Origin: Gracilibacillus ureilyticus
GTDB taxonomy: Bacteria > Bacillota > Bacilli > Bacillales > Amphibacillaceae
DNA: 64,000 bases
Assembly: GCF_900111195.1 (NCBI RefSeq)
Contig: NZ_FOGL01000003.1
Span: 186,001 to 250,000, forward strand
Direction: 5' to 3'
The notes beneath the pieces are model-generated. The model was not told the DNA's origin. It did not search any database and was given only the letters and a program-made list of their open reading frames with translations. This document shows, in pieces, positions 28,001-36,980 of the stretch (position 1 is its first letter; each line of letters opens with the position of its first letter). Made by a program: the position numbers and the translations under genes.

Positions 28001-28249
28001 CAGGCAGAAGAAAATTGTATGAATGAGCAGTACGCATTTATTGCGGATACAAACCGTACAGGGGAAAAGGATGAGCATGTTTCTTTAAGAGAAGCTGGCT
28101 TGAAGTCTGATACGTTATGCTTTACATCCAATGAGACATTAATTGCCTACCTGAATGCAACTAAGCAGGAACAGGAATTTCCTGCGTCCATTCAGACATA
28201 CCGACGTGACCAGAATATAGAAAATGTAAAGGAGCGTGTCAAAGGGTGA
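25013..28249 (+). CDS. carB: Carbamoyl-phosphate synthase large subunit, arginine type
   Basis: 1078 residues. Two homologous ATP-grasp halves: the first opens with [20 protein letters not shown] and contains [12 protein letters not shown], the second with [19 protein letters not shown] (about residue 555) and [12 protein letters not shown] middle oligomerisation domain and a C-terminal regulatory domain (from about residue 940) complete it. The C-terminal domain is where arginine-type and pyrimidine-type enzymes differ. It overlaps both carA and argF, so the three are one operon. It makes carbamoyl phosphate from bicarbonate, ammonia and two ATP. Confidence 0.96.
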   Translation: MPKLDHIKKVLVIGSGPIVIGQAAEFDYAGTQACLALKEEGVEVILVNNNPATIMTDENIADKVYLEPLTCESITKIIEKERPDGILPTLGGQTGLNMAVLLDEAGVLEKYSVTLLGTPLETIQKGEDREIFKSMMKDINEPVAESLSTSSVEDAVDFATKVGYPMIVRPAYTLGGAGGGIADNETELRRIVKNGLHYSPINQVLIEQSVKGWKEIEYEVMRDSNDTCIIVCNMENFDPVGVHTGDSIVVAPSQTLTDRQYQMLRTSSVKVIRELGVIGGCNIQFALNPDNDDYIIIEVNPRVSRSSALASKATGYPIARIAAKTALGYHLDEVINPITGDTYASFEPAIDYIAAKIPRWPFDKFTQADRLLGTQMKATGEVMALARNFPSAINKAIRSLEIGLDSLHLPAAERLTEEELHLALDKATDERLFIVAEALRRGMTVDQIHEITQINNYFLYELEAMIKSENNIASKDWEKIDVQDLKAAKGFGISDITLAKLLKVDVSDIQQKLKEHQLAPSYKMVDTCAAEFSAETPYFYSSWNEWDEVEALSGNKRMIVLGSGPIRIGQGVEFDYCSVHAAKSLQGQGIDAVVINNNPETVSTDFNTADHLYFEPLTVEDVLHVVEKEGAEGVLVQFGGQTAINLADGLQKAGVKIAGTALESIEAVEDRDLFYQLLQKLNIPHIPGDTVMAVEDAKAVAEKIGYPVLLRPSYVIGGQGMVILHNEKQLVEYLSDLQVKAHDNRIFPLLIDRYIEGYEVEIDAICDGEDVLIPGIFEHVEKAGVHSGDSIAIFPAPGLTNEHKQTIETYAQLISKALNVKGIMNIQFVLSEDRQTVYVLEVNPRASRTVPIASKVTGVQMVDLATRVQMGEALKDQGWKLGLHKEVPYYAVKMPVFSTNKLPGVDPVLGPEMKSTGEAIGIGTTVDQAMAKAFGWKENNLKALRSSDTIFLSLIKVDEKLVEVLKSTEAKIVTDSRTSDLLINANIEVHDVISVAQAEENCMNEQYAFIADTNRTGEKDEHVSLREAGLKSDTLCFTSNETLIAYLNATKQEQEFPASIQTYRRDQNIENVKERVKG

Positions 28250-29184
28250 GTTTTAAAGAAAAATTAAAAGGTAAAGATTTACTTACATTAGCGGATTATT
28301 CTAAAGCAGAGATCGCATATATACTGGAACTGGCAGATCAAATTAAACAGAAAAGAAAGAATGGTGAAGTTTATCAGCCATTAAAAGGTAAAACATTAGG
28401 CATGATCTTTGAAAAATCATCCACTCGTACACGTGTTTCTTTTGAAGCTGGTATATACCAGCTTGGCGGGACAGGGTTGTTTTTAAGCTCTAATGATATT
28501 CAAATAGGACGTGGAGAGCCTATCTCTGATACGGCAAAAGTACTGTCAGGTTACCTTGATGGAATTATGATTCGTACTTTTTCCCAAAAGGATGTGGAGG
28601 ATTTAGCAGAGAATGCTACGATTCCTGTTATTAATGGTTTAACAGACGATTATCATCCGTGCCAGGTATTAGCTGATTTACAAACAATTAAAGAAGCAAA
28701 AGGCAAGCTGGAAGGGTTAAAGCTCGCTTATATCGGGGATGGTAATAATATGGCCCATTCATTAATGATCGGATGTGCAAAAATGGGTCTGGATGTTGCT
28801 GTTGCAGCACCTGAATCTTATCAGCCGAAACCAGAGATAACTGAACTTGCACAATCTTTTGCTGAAGGAACAGAAGTATTAGTTACAGAAGATCCAGTCG
28901 AAGCAGTAAAAAATGCAGATATTATTTATTCTGATGTATGGGCAAGTATGGGACAGGAAGCAGAACAAAAAGCACGGGAAAAAGCATTTGCTGCAACATA
29001 TCAGGTGAATACAGAGCTGTTTACCCATGCCAAGGACGACGCCATTTTTATGCATTGTCTACCTGCGCACAGAGGAGAAGAAGTAACATCTGAAATTATT
29101 GATGGACCACAATCTGTTGTATTCCAGGAAGCGGAAAACAGATTGCATGCACAAAAAGCATTAATGGTTGCATTAATGGGATAA
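28246..29184 (+). CDS. argF: Ornithine carbamoyltransferase
   Basis: 312 residues; transfers carbamoyl from carbamoyl phosphate to ornithine, giving citrulline. The carbamoyl phosphate loop is [12 protein letters not shown] (residues 56-67), with [12 protein letters not shown], and the ornithine-site residues are in [10 protein letters not shown] and [13 protein letters not shown]. The start overlaps the carB stop. The biosynthetic (argF) rather than catabolic (arcB) role is inferred from its operon. A terminator follows. Confidence 0.96.
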   Translation: MSFKEKLKGKDLLTLADYSKAEIAYILELADQIKQKRKNGEVYQPLKGKTLGMIFEKSSTRTRVSFEAGIYQLGGTGLFLSSNDIQIGRGEPISDTAKVLSGYLDGIMIRTFSQKDVEDLAENATIPVINGLTDDYHPCQVLADLQTIKEAKGKLEGLKLAYIGDGNNMAHSLMIGCAKMGLDVAVAAPESYQPKPEITELAQSFAEGTEVLVTEDPVEAVKNADIIYSDVWASMGQEAEQKAREKAFAATYQVNTELFTHAKDDAIFMHCLPAHRGEEVTSEIIDGPQSVVFQEAENRLHAQKALMVALMG

Positions 29185-29189
29185 TTGGG

Positions 29190-29224
29190 AAAGCTGGCCT
29201 CATTAAATAGAGGCTGGCTTTTTC
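29190..29224 (+). terminator. Terminator after carAB-argF
   Basis: 12-bp stem AAAGCTGGCCTC / GAGGCTGGCTTT with two wobble pairs and a T run. Confidence 0.85.
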
Positions 29225-29355
29225 ATGTTTATTGTGAATTAGTAATCGATAAATGGTTCTCAAAACAATTTGCAGTTCATATTTCATTATTGCTATAATA
29301 AAGATTAATTGTGCAGAGGTTTTGCACAATAGAATCGTAAAGGATTGGTTACGAA

Positions 29356-30267
29356 ATGGATAAACAACTTATTTTGGAAGAATTACAACGGCTGATCAAT
29401 AGTGACCTTGTTCTCGTTGATGAATTATTAAAAAATCACACTTACACTAAACTCGGTGGGAAAGCCGATTTTTTTGTGACACCGACAACAATAAATGAAG
29501 TACAACAGGTTGTGCGTTATGCAAAAAACCGGAATGTTCCTTTTACATTACTGGGAAATGGATCAAATGTCATTGTTAGAGATGGCGGAATCCGTGGAAT
29601 TGTATTAAGCTTAAAAAAGTTTAATGAAATTAGAAGAGAAGGAACAAAGGTAATAGCAGAAAGTGGTGCAAGAATAATAGATGCCTCACGTTTTGCGCTG
29701 AAAGAGATGCTGACAGGATTGGAATTTGCATGTGGGATTCCCGGAACAGTAGGGGGTGCGCTTTATATGAATGCAGGTGCCTATGGTGGTGAAATAAAAG
29801 ACTGTTTGGAGTATGCGTTAGTGGTAGACCGGAATGGAGAAGTACTTCAAATTGCAGCAGAGGAGTTTGACTTAGCTTACCGGACGAGTAATATTGCAGA
29901 AAAAGGTTATATCGTGCTGGAAGCAGCTTTTCAGTTGGAAAAGGGAGACTATCATGCCATTAAAGCCGTTATGGATGACTTAACATTTAAGCGGGAATCT
30001 AAGCAGCCATTGGAATATCCGTCATGCGGCAGTGTGTTTAAGCGTCCGCCTGGTTATTTTGCAGGAAAATTAATTCAGGATAGTGAATTGCAAGGTAAAG
30101 GTGTTGGTGGAGCAGAAGTATCCACAAAGCATGCCGGTTTTATTGTGAATAAAGAAAATGCTACAGCTTCGGAATATATTGCTGTTATAGAAATGGTTCA
30201 GAAAACTGTCAAAGAAAAATTCGGCATAGAACTGGAGCGGGAAGTAAGAATTCTTGGTGAGGATTAA
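29356..30267 (+). CDS. murB: UDP-N-acetylenolpyruvoylglucosamine reductase
   Basis: 303 residues, FAD enzyme that reduces UDP-GlcNAc-enolpyruvate to UDP-MurNAc in cell-wall precursor synthesis. The FAD domain carries [17 protein letters not shown] and [21 protein letters not shown], and the catalytic Ser lies in [14 protein letters not shown] Glu of the [11 protein letters not shown] stretch at the C-terminus is the usual third catalytic residue. This is the type IIb (Gram-positive, Tyr-loop-lacking) form. It is a lone gene with its own terminator. Confidence 0.95.
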   Translation: MDKQLILEELQRLINSDLVLVDELLKNHTYTKLGGKADFFVTPTTINEVQQVVRYAKNRNVPFTLLGNGSNVIVRDGGIRGIVLSLKKFNEIRREGTKVIAESGARIIDASRFALKEMLTGLEFACGIPGTVGGALYMNAGAYGGEIKDCLEYALVVDRNGEVLQIAAEEFDLAYRTSNIAEKGYIVLEAAFQLEKGDYHAIKAVMDDLTFKRESKQPLEYPSCGSVFKRPPGYFAGKLIQDSELQGKGVGGAEVSTKHAGFIVNKENATASEYIAVIEMVQKTVKEKFGIELEREVRILGED

Positions 30268-30297
30268 TTATTTAACTGTTGGAAATAGACTATAAAT

Positions 30298-30345
30298 AAA
30301 ACCGTCATTCATCAAATTTTGGTGAAATGACGGTTTATGTTTTTT
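30298..30345 (+). terminator. Terminator after murB
   Basis: Stem AAACCGTCATT / AATGACGGTTT, extended inward by TCA/TGA pairing, followed by ATGTTTTTT. The remainder of the gap to 30562 is AT-rich with no gene that I can see. Confidence 0.8.
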
Positions 30346-30562
30346 GAATGGGTAAAATTATGCTATTATTGTTTTTTAGAGATTAACTGTTTAAAGGCCC
30401 GTCTTTATCCTTACTAATTATTAATGTTATACTAATTCAAATAATTTCTAACAAAACAGCTAATAATATGGTTATTCATTTAGAAAAAAATTATTACCTT
30501 GTTACTTTGTTGCGTCCGTTAGTAATCATTCGTTATTTTCTATAGGAAAGGGAGAATTTGTA

Positions 30563-32698
30563 GTGACAGTTGGTAGAAATGATCCGTGTCCATGTGGTAG
30601 TGGGAAAAAATACAAGAAATGTTGTATGAATAAGGATCAAGTTGTAGAACTGGAAATGTTTATAGAGGAAAAGTTTTATAAGCAAAAAGAAGCATTAGTA
30701 GGGAAATTAAATGAATTTTTGCTTGCATATTTAACCATGAATATTTATGCTCCGCTTGAAGCAGAATTCAATCGGAGAACCGGACATATTTTTGAGAAAA
30801 ACAGTAAAGGCTTCTTTCTGTTTTGGTTACACTTCTTTTACCGTTATGATAACGGCCTTCGGGGAATAGAATGGTTCCTGGCTGAAGAAGGAAATCGGTT
30901 AACGAGTGAAGAAAGAAAAATGACCGAGCGTTGGGCTAAGATGAAACCACAGCTGCTGCAAGTGGTTGACCAGACTGAGAAAATAGTGACTGTTATTGAT
31001 TGTTATACGAAGCAGTCATTTCAGCTGCCTAAATCTAAAGGTAATATACAGGATGTCCTGCCATGGGTGAGCACGATTGGTTTATTGGAACAAGTGAATG
31101 ATTCTCATTATTTTAACGGGATCAGGGCCCTTGTAAGTCCGAAAGCCTTAACGAAAGTAAAACAATTGATAGAGAATCTGACGGCAGAAAATAAGATGGA
31201 TTACGAGCAGGTGATGGTGGAGTATTATCCGGAGATACTCGCTGCATTCCACTCCAATGATTTGGAAAAAAACCATAACGATAAAGAAGTAACTTTGTAT
31301 CATTATAAGTATGATTTGCTTGATAAACTTTCGGTAGAGAATTATTTCGAGAATGACCCTGATTTTGTAGTGGAACAATCCAAAACAGATAAAAAAAGAT
31401 TTATATGGCTGAGTGACACGAGCGTATATACTGATAACCAAGTGAATGGTGAAGTGGTTGTTGCGAGAGTAAATGCAACGATAGAAATAAAGGAAGACAC
31501 TCTTTCTTACTCAAGCTATGATTCAGATATAACGGAGAAATTTCTTCATAAATTGAATACAGTTGAAGAATCTGTCAAATTGCTCGATCAGAGGAATGAG
31601 AAGAAAATATTGCCGGATAATTTTGAAATGCAGCAATTAGTTGCAAATCCAGGCAAAGGGGTTCCTGATTATTTCAGTGTATATGCACAGACAATGATCT
31701 TAATAAAACCAGATGAACCGCTTCCGGAATATAATAACCAATCATTAAGAGAGTTAGCACAGAATGATAAGGATACAGCAGAAAACTGGTTTAGAAACAT
31801 GGAATATGAAGTGAACAATGTTGTAGAAGAGCATTTTGGCAATGTAGATATCAGCCCTGATTTCAACACACCTAGAAAAGAACTTGGCTTACCGCTTTCA
31901 CCTTTCGTAACTGGCGGGAGTGAGAGAGTCTCCCGCATGATAAGGGTAGACATGCCTTCATCCCAAAATGAGAGAATATCTTTGAAAAAGGATTCGCCAG
32001 CATATGATATTTTAGGTTTTACCGACAGAATGGTTACCGCTTTTTATGCGGAGGACATTATCGCATTTTATGAAGATAAAACAGCCGGCAAAGCAAAAGC
32101 TACAGAACGGAAATACCGGAATACAATTAGAGATATTATTGATGTATTAGAGATTCGGGGAGTTACCAGCTGGGAGCAGTGTGACCTGAAGTTCTTTGAA
32201 AGATTGATTACAGAAGATATTGTGAGAATGTACACGTATATAACGAAATCTTATATAAAAGCCATACTGGCTACAATCAAATCACTTGCTAAATGGCTTG
32301 CAGAACATAAAAAAGTAATGCTTGAAAAAGAAATTGACCAGCTTGTCAAACAGTATGAACCAACAATGATTAAAATTGCCCAATTATGGGAGTCAGAGAC
32401 TATTTTCCAGATTCCTGAAGAGACTTTTAGTAAAGAGATACTAATGGAGAAATTAGCTGAATTAGATAAAAATATTACAACACTGAAAAAAGGCCGGTAC
32501 AAAGTGTTAGAGGTTGAAGGACAAGGGGTCAGTGTGGTTAATATGGACGATAATCTAGAAGAGAAGTTTTCTTTAAATGAAAGTTCTATACCATTGGTAG
32601 AAGAAGGAATGGTGTTTGTCACTTACATTGGTAAAAAAGAAACTGAGAATAAATGGGAAAGTGTTTACCTGGAGGCTTTATATTACCATGTAGACTGA
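30563..32698 (+). CDS. Large SEC-C zinc-motif protein with recombinase-like core-binding region; function unknown
   Basis: 711 residues. The N-terminus is a SEC-C zinc motif, GRNDPCPCGSGKKYKKCC (C9, C11, C20, C21), unusual in being at the start rather than the end. Residues about 25-470 match nothing I recognise. Residues about 480-590 have the helical pattern of a tyrosine-recombinase SAM-like core-binding domain (ATERKYRNTIRDIIDVLEIR ... IKSLAKWLAEH), but no catalytic Arg/His/Tyr domain follows. The C-terminal 100 residues look beta-rich. SEC-C motifs otherwise occur in SecA and bind zinc and sometimes ribosomes. It stands alone between terminators; the ribosome site is AAAGGGAG. Confidence 0.8.
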   Translation: MTVGRNDPCPCGSGKKYKKCCMNKDQVVELEMFIEEKFYKQKEALVGKLNEFLLAYLTMNIYAPLEAEFNRRTGHIFEKNSKGFFLFWLHFFYRYDNGLRGIEWFLAEEGNRLTSEERKMTERWAKMKPQLLQVVDQTEKIVTVIDCYTKQSFQLPKSKGNIQDVLPWVSTIGLLEQVNDSHYFNGIRALVSPKALTKVKQLIENLTAENKMDYEQVMVEYYPEILAAFHSNDLEKNHNDKEVTLYHYKYDLLDKLSVENYFENDPDFVVEQSKTDKKRFIWLSDTSVYTDNQVNGEVVVARVNATIEIKEDTLSYSSYDSDITEKFLHKLNTVEESVKLLDQRNEKKILPDNFEMQQLVANPGKGVPDYFSVYAQTMILIKPDEPLPEYNNQSLRELAQNDKDTAENWFRNMEYEVNNVVEEHFGNVDISPDFNTPRKELGLPLSPFVTGGSERVSRMIRVDMPSSQNERISLKKDSPAYDILGFTDRMVTAFYAEDIIAFYEDKTAGKAKATERKYRNTIRDIIDVLEIRGVTSWEQCDLKFFERLITEDIVRMYTYITKSYIKAILATIKSLAKWLAEHKKVMLEKEIDQLVKQYEPTMIKIAQLWESETIFQIPEETFSKEILMEKLAELDKNITTLKKGRYKVLEVEGQGVSVVNMDDNLEEKFSLNESSIPLVEEGMVFVTYIGKKETENKWESVYLEALYYHVD

Positions 32699-32717
32699 TA
32701 TGCTTAATCAAAATAGT

Positions 32718-32768
32718 AACCGAACAGTGAGCGAATTTTTATTATTCCTCATAGTTCGGTTTTTTTAT
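32718..32768 (+). terminator. Terminator after the SEC-C gene
   Basis: Stem AACCGAAC / GTTCGGTT with additional inner pairing (GTGAG/CTCAT) and seven T residues. Confidence 0.75.
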
Positions 32769-32849
32769 TTTCGTAAAATAATGTAACTTTCCTTGTGATA
32801 CAATCGACATATAGAGTAGGTTAGAAAAATTGTAAGAGGAGGAAAAATT

Positions 32850-35096
32850 GTGCATAAAAAGGTAATCGCTTTAATTACTGCGGGGATCAGTATATCTGTT
32901 CTTGCAACGTTCTCACCGGCTGATATTTCTGCTGAAGAACAACAAAGTGACAAAGTTATGGAAGAAACGGGAGGGGAAATACAGTCAATTGACCAGCAAG
33001 AAGCTCTGCAAATAGCCGAGGAGTTTTTTGGGGTAAATTTAGCTAATGCTGAATTCTATTATGATCAAAATTGGTATCGTAATAATTTGCCTGTATGGAG
33101 TATCAGCTATGAAAAGGAAACTGCAGGAAAAGGTCTGGAATATTTTTATATTACAATTGATGCAGTTAATGGGGACATAGTTAATACAGGCTATGACGTG
33201 AATTCGGGTGAAGGTCCTTCTGTTTATCCGCCTGAAATTAGTTGGGAAGATGGAAAGGTCACGGCAGGTAAAATAGTAGATAAGTATTTTTCAAACTGGA
33301 AAGATATGATGAAACCTGACTCCTCAACTGAACCTCATAAGCCTGCTTTAAGTGACCAGGCAGTTTACACCTACCGGTATAACCGGGTAATCGATGGAGT
33401 AGAACTGCCGAACAATCATGTCGAGGTTAATGTAAGTGGCAACAATGAACTGATTTCTTTTAACAGCACGTGGGATTACCATATTGAATTAGAATCGAAC
33501 CCTGTAAAGTATACAAAGCAAGAGGCACTTTCACACTTTCAGCAAAAGCTGCCTGTTGATATTCAATACAGTTCATTAAATAGATATTACCGGCCGGCAA
33601 ATGATGGATCAGGGGAAATGATATTAGAGTATGCATTGAATGAAAATTACCCATATCTGGATGCTTTCACAGGTGAATGGATTAACAGGCGTGGTGAGAC
33701 AACGAGCCAGGCAGAGGAAATTAATCAAGAGTCAATCGTGAAAAAGCCGCTTGAGCCTAATCGCATGATTCAAAGTATTATGACAGAAGATGAAGCAGAA
33801 AAATTCGCAAGGGATGTTGTGAATATACCTGATGATATGGTTGTTGAAAATATTCAATATTTTCAGAACGAAAGCCAGCCGGTTACCTGGGGATTAACGT
33901 TCAGCCAAGCCAATGAAGGTGGAAATAATCCTGATGTTAAACGTATAGATTTAAGGATAAATGCAACAACGGGTGAAATTTATAACTATTATGCTGGTGG
34001 AATGCAGACTATCGAAGAGATGAATTCGGAAGAGGTAAATATATCTTATGAAGAGGCGAAAAACAGAGCAGAGGAAATTGTAAAAAAATTTGCACCGGAG
34101 AAAGCACACAAAGTTTACTTAGAAAATATAGAAAATGGTTACAGGGAAGAGGCTGGGATTTATCATTTCATGTTCCAGCGAAAAGAGAATGGAATACCTG
34201 TTAAAGGGGATGCGATAGAAGTAAGAATTTCATCTTCTGATGGCACCCTGCTTGACTTTTATCAAAGCTGGCAAAATAATGTGACATTTCCTTCGTTAGA
34301 AAATGTTATTTCAAAAGAATCAGCATTTGAACGTTTTCTGGAAAGATATGAAGTTGATCTAGGCTGGAAAATGATCCAGTCAGAATTTAAGGAAGAGGAA
34401 GAAGAACATTACCGAAAGGTCTATTATCTAAATGATTTAAATGTCTTTGATCAGGCTGTATATTTAAATGCGAAAACAGGAAAATGGCACTCCCGTTTAA
34501 CTGATGAAATTGTAACAGTGAATCCGGAAGCAAACGATATCACTGGATTGCCTGAAGAAGAGGCCTTGAAACTAATGATTGCTTACGGAGCCCTAACGGT
34601 AGACGAGAATGGAGATGTGCATCCGGAAAAGACTGTCACAAGAGGTGAAATGGTTAAAATGCTCATGTTAGCAAATAATCCGGATCCTGTATACTATTAC
34701 GATATGGGTGCAGAATATGCCAACTCTGAAGGGAGTTTCGATGATGTGAGTGCAGGCAATGAGTATTTCTCCTATGTAGAAGAAGCCATTCGCCAGGGAT
34801 TTCTGGATAAGGACGATGAGAATTTCAAACCTAATCAACTTGTGACAAGACTGGAATTAGCTGAGTTACTAGTTCATGCATTAGAGTACGACAAGATAGC
34901 TAACTATGGTGAAATGTTCCAGCATCCTTATGAGGATATTACCACAAAAGAACAATCCGGCTATGTAGCTATTGTACATTACCTTGATATTATGCCAACC
35001 GAAAGTAACAAGTTTTTACCTGATCAGCATGTTAGTCGTGCCGAGGCTGCCCAGATCTTTTATCAATATTTAACCGTAAGAGGAACATTGGATTAA
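32850..35096 (+). CDS. Secreted SLH-domain protein with YcdB/PepSY-like repeats
   Basis: 748 residues, GTG start after AAGAGGAGG. A signal peptide (KKVIALITAGISISVLATFSPADISA) is followed by two to three YcdB/YcdC-type repeats of about 200 residues, each with a helix (SIDQQEALQIAEEFF; SYEEAKNRAEEIVKKF) and strands ending in a TGE/NGDI turn, as in PepSY domains. From about residue 565 there are three S-layer homology domains: TVDENGDVHPEKTVTRGEM, FDDV...DKDDENFKPNQLVTRLEL and YEDI...LPDQHVSRAEA. The SLH part would bind pyruvylated wall polymer. PepSY-type repeats often inhibit proteases, so a protease-modulating role is possible but unproven. Confidence 0.8.
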   Translation: MHKKVIALITAGISISVLATFSPADISAEEQQSDKVMEETGGEIQSIDQQEALQIAEEFFGVNLANAEFYYDQNWYRNNLPVWSISYEKETAGKGLEYFYITIDAVNGDIVNTGYDVNSGEGPSVYPPEISWEDGKVTAGKIVDKYFSNWKDMMKPDSSTEPHKPALSDQAVYTYRYNRVIDGVELPNNHVEVNVSGNNELISFNSTWDYHIELESNPVKYTKQEALSHFQQKLPVDIQYSSLNRYYRPANDGSGEMILEYALNENYPYLDAFTGEWINRRGETTSQAEEINQESIVKKPLEPNRMIQSIMTEDEAEKFARDVVNIPDDMVVENIQYFQNESQPVTWGLTFSQANEGGNNPDVKRIDLRINATTGEIYNYYAGGMQTIEEMNSEEVNISYEEAKNRAEEIVKKFAPEKAHKVYLENIENGYREEAGIYHFMFQRKENGIPVKGDAIEVRISSSDGTLLDFYQSWQNNVTFPSLENVISKESAFERFLERYEVDLGWKMIQSEFKEEEEEHYRKVYYLNDLNVFDQAVYLNAKTGKWHSRLTDEIVTVNPEANDITGLPEEEALKLMIAYGALTVDENGDVHPEKTVTRGEMVKMLMLANNPDPVYYYDMGAEYANSEGSFDDVSAGNEYFSYVEEAIRQGFLDKDDENFKPNQLVTRLELAELLVHALEYDKIANYGEMFQHPYEDITTKEQSGYVAIVHYLDIMPTESNKFLPDQHVSRAEAAQIFYQYLTVRGTLD

Positions 35097-35104
35097 TTCA
35101 TTCG

Positions 35105-35143
35105 AACTGCTGCCTGGAAAATTACCAGGTGGCAGTTTTTTTA
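35105..35143 (+). terminator. Terminator after the SLH gene
   Basis: 13-bp stem AACTGCTGCCTGG / CCAGGTGGCAGTT (two wobble pairs), then a T run. Confidence 0.85.
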
Positions 35144-35172
35144 TGGAATTATTTGCGAGTTTTCTGAAAAAT

Positions 35173-35243
35173 TACTTTATCTGTCGTAGTAAATGTGATA
35201 AAATGAGATTACTACGACAGATAAAGTATGTCAGTCGTAGTAA
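35173..35243 (+). promoter_or_regulatory. PadR operator: perfect 20-bp inverted repeat plus a third half-site around an extended -10
   Basis: TACTTTATCTGTCGTAGTAA (35173-35192) is repeated as its exact reverse complement at 35209-35228. The 16-nt spacer holds an extended -10, TGATAAAAT (35196-35204). A further copy of GTCGTAGTAA lies at 35234-35243. The arrangement would block polymerase when occupied, which fits autoregulation by the PadR protein just downstream. Confidence 0.75.
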
Positions 35244-35287
35244 TGAATGGGATCAACAGCTGTCTACAATGGAAGGGGGACCAGCTT

Positions 35288-35620
35288 TTGATAAGCAGTG
35301 ATGTTATAAGAGGATACAATGATACGATTATTCTTTATTTATTGCTGGAAAAAGAGTCTTACGGCTATGAAATTTCAAAAGAAATCAAAGAATTATCAGA
35401 AGAAAAGTATGTCATCAAGGAAACCACTCTGTACTCTGCATTTAATCGACTGATGAAAAATGGCTATATTGAATCTTTTCATAAAGAACAAACTTACGGA
35501 AAAAAGCGCACATATTATAAGATTACGGAATCTGGTTTGTTATATTATCAGGAAAAGTGCCGGGAATGGGAGTTAACGAAAGAAGTGATTAATCGATTTA
35601 TAAAGGAGGAGTTTCTGTAA
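35288..35620 (+). CDS. PadR-family transcriptional regulator
   Basis: About 110 residues, short PadR (subfamily 1) winged helix: VIRGYNDTIILYLLLEKESYGYEISKEI, then ETTLYSAFNRLMKNGYIES as the recognition region and YYKITESGLLYYQEK as the wing. The TTG at 35288 gives the family-typical start (M-ISSDVIRGYND) with GGAAGGGGG at good spacing; an ATG at 35228 would add 20 residues coded by the operator itself and is not believed. It controls and is coupled to the HAAS membrane gene that begins next to its stop. Confidence 0.9.
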   Translation: MISSDVIRGYNDTIILYLLLEKESYGYEISKEIKELSEEKYVIKETTLYSAFNRLMKNGYIESFHKEQTYGKKRTYYKITESGLLYYQEKCREWELTKEVINRFIKEEFL

Positions 35621-36604
35621 ATGAATACAATTATCAGTTATCTGGATAATATGTTTGCATCATTACCACAGACAGTACAGATGCGGCAATTAAGGGATGA
35701 ACTATTGGCTAACATGGAAGATAAATACCATGAATTAAAAAGGAAGGGTAAATCAGAAAATGAGGCTATCGGGATTGTAATTTCGGAGTTTGGCAATATT
35801 GATGAAATTATCGATGAGTTTGGAATTTCCTATCCTGATGAAAGAACAGAAAAATCTTTATTAACGGAGACAGAGGCTGAAGATTATCTTCATACAACAA
35901 GAAAAACAAGCAAATTGATAGGAATGGGCACAGTCTTGTGTATTATGGGTGCTGCGATCCTTGTTCTGATTACCGGCTTGATGGAAAGTGGTTTTCTTAC
36001 CGGATTAAGTATGGGAACAGGTGTGATTATCGGGTTAATACCGCTATTATTATTTGTCGCAGTTGCTGTTGGTTTGTTTATTTATGCAGGAATGAAGCTG
36101 GAAAAATATAAATATATAAGTCTGGGCGGAAATTTTGAATTATCCATTGACTTAAAGAACCAGATTGACAGGGAACAAAGCGAATATCAGCCAGCATATA
36201 TGAAAGCGATGATAAGTGGGGTGGCAATGATTATCCTCTCACCAGCTGTGCTTTTTGCAATGATTGCATTTAATGGAACGTTAGCTAACTATGGTGTGTT
36301 TCTCATGCTGCTAATGGTTTCACTGGCTGTATATTTGTTTGTATATGCCGGTTCCGTTTATGATTCATATAATAAGTTATTAAAGAACAAAAAACAAAAA
36401 GCTGCAGGGGAGCAGGACAGTGAAGAGGATCGTATAATTGGTGCAGTTGCAGTGATTATTTGGCCTTTAGCTGTTATTATTTTCCTGATAAGCGGTTTAG
36501 TATATGAACAATGGCACATTAACTGGATCGTGTTCCCTATTACAGGACTGTTATTTGCTATGTTTAGCGGTGCTTATTCCATTCTTGTAAGAAAAAATGA
36601 TTAA
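35621..36604 (+). CDS. HAAS-domain membrane protein (PadR partner)
   Basis: 327 residues. The N-terminal 70 residues form a HAAS signalling-type helical domain (MRQLRDELLANMEDKYHELK ... AIGIVISEFGNIDEIIDEFG), followed by about six membrane helices in pairs (TVLCIMGAAILVLITGL, LIPLLLFVAVAVGLFIYAG, and others). The PadR-HAAS pairing is widespread in Firmicutes; the HAAS protein is thought to sense or antagonise the membrane state under PadR control. It starts 1 nt after the padR stop. No enzyme motif is visible. Confidence 0.8.
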   Translation: MNTIISYLDNMFASLPQTVQMRQLRDELLANMEDKYHELKRKGKSENEAIGIVISEFGNIDEIIDEFGISYPDERTEKSLLTETEAEDYLHTTRKTSKLIGMGTVLCIMGAAILVLITGLMESGFLTGLSMGTGVIIGLIPLLLFVAVAVGLFIYAGMKLEKYKYISLGGNFELSIDLKNQIDREQSEYQPAYMKAMISGVAMIILSPAVLFAMIAFNGTLANYGVFLMLLMVSLAVYLFVYAGSVYDSYNKLLKNKKQKAAGEQDSEEDRIIGAVAVIIWPLAVIIFLISGLVYEQWHINWIVFPITGLLFAMFSGAYSILVRKND

Positions 36605-36667
36605 AACTCTTTCTTTGCAATTTTCACTTTCTTTCTATATACTATAAACAATTCAATACGTACATGA

Positions 36668-36812
36668 TTCCTTTGGGGCAGGGTGAAATTCCCGACCGAC
36701 GGTGAGAAAGCATAACTGCTTTTAAGTCCGTGACCCGGAACATTTGAAAAAATGTGAAGGTGGATTTGGTGAGAATCCAAAGCCGACAGTGAAAGTCTGG
36801 ATGGGAAAAGGA
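36668..36812 (+). ncRNA. FMN riboswitch (RFN element)
   Basis: The conserved RFN blocks appear in order: GGGGCAGGGTGAAATTCCCG (36675-36694), ACCGACGGT (36695-36703), AGTCCGTGACCC (36725-36736), GGTGGATTTGGTGAGAATCC (36759-36778) and AAAGCCGACAGTGAAAGTCT (36779-36798), then GGATGGGAAAAGG. FMN binding is expected to favour the terminator before ribD. Confidence 0.97.
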
Positions 36813-36934
36813 AATGGTAAGGCTATGTTTATTTTTCATGGGGAAAATCAGCACTCGGTATTATGGTGTGCTCTTATTCTGCTATGGAAATTCATATGCT
36901 AAAATCAAGTTCTTTACTATGCGAAATATTATTT

Positions 36935-36966
36935 GCCCTAGGTATTTTATCCTAGGGCTTTTTTCT
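36935..36966 (+). terminator. Expression-platform terminator of the FMN riboswitch
   Basis: Perfect 8-bp stem GCCCTAGG / CCTAGGGC followed by TTTTTTC, just upstream of ribD. Confidence 0.9.
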
Positions 36967-36980
36967 TTAAAAAGGTGTGG

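Noticed and set aside
36642-36854. 70-codon minus-strand frame over the riboflavin leader
   Set aside because: Antisense to the FMN riboswitch.
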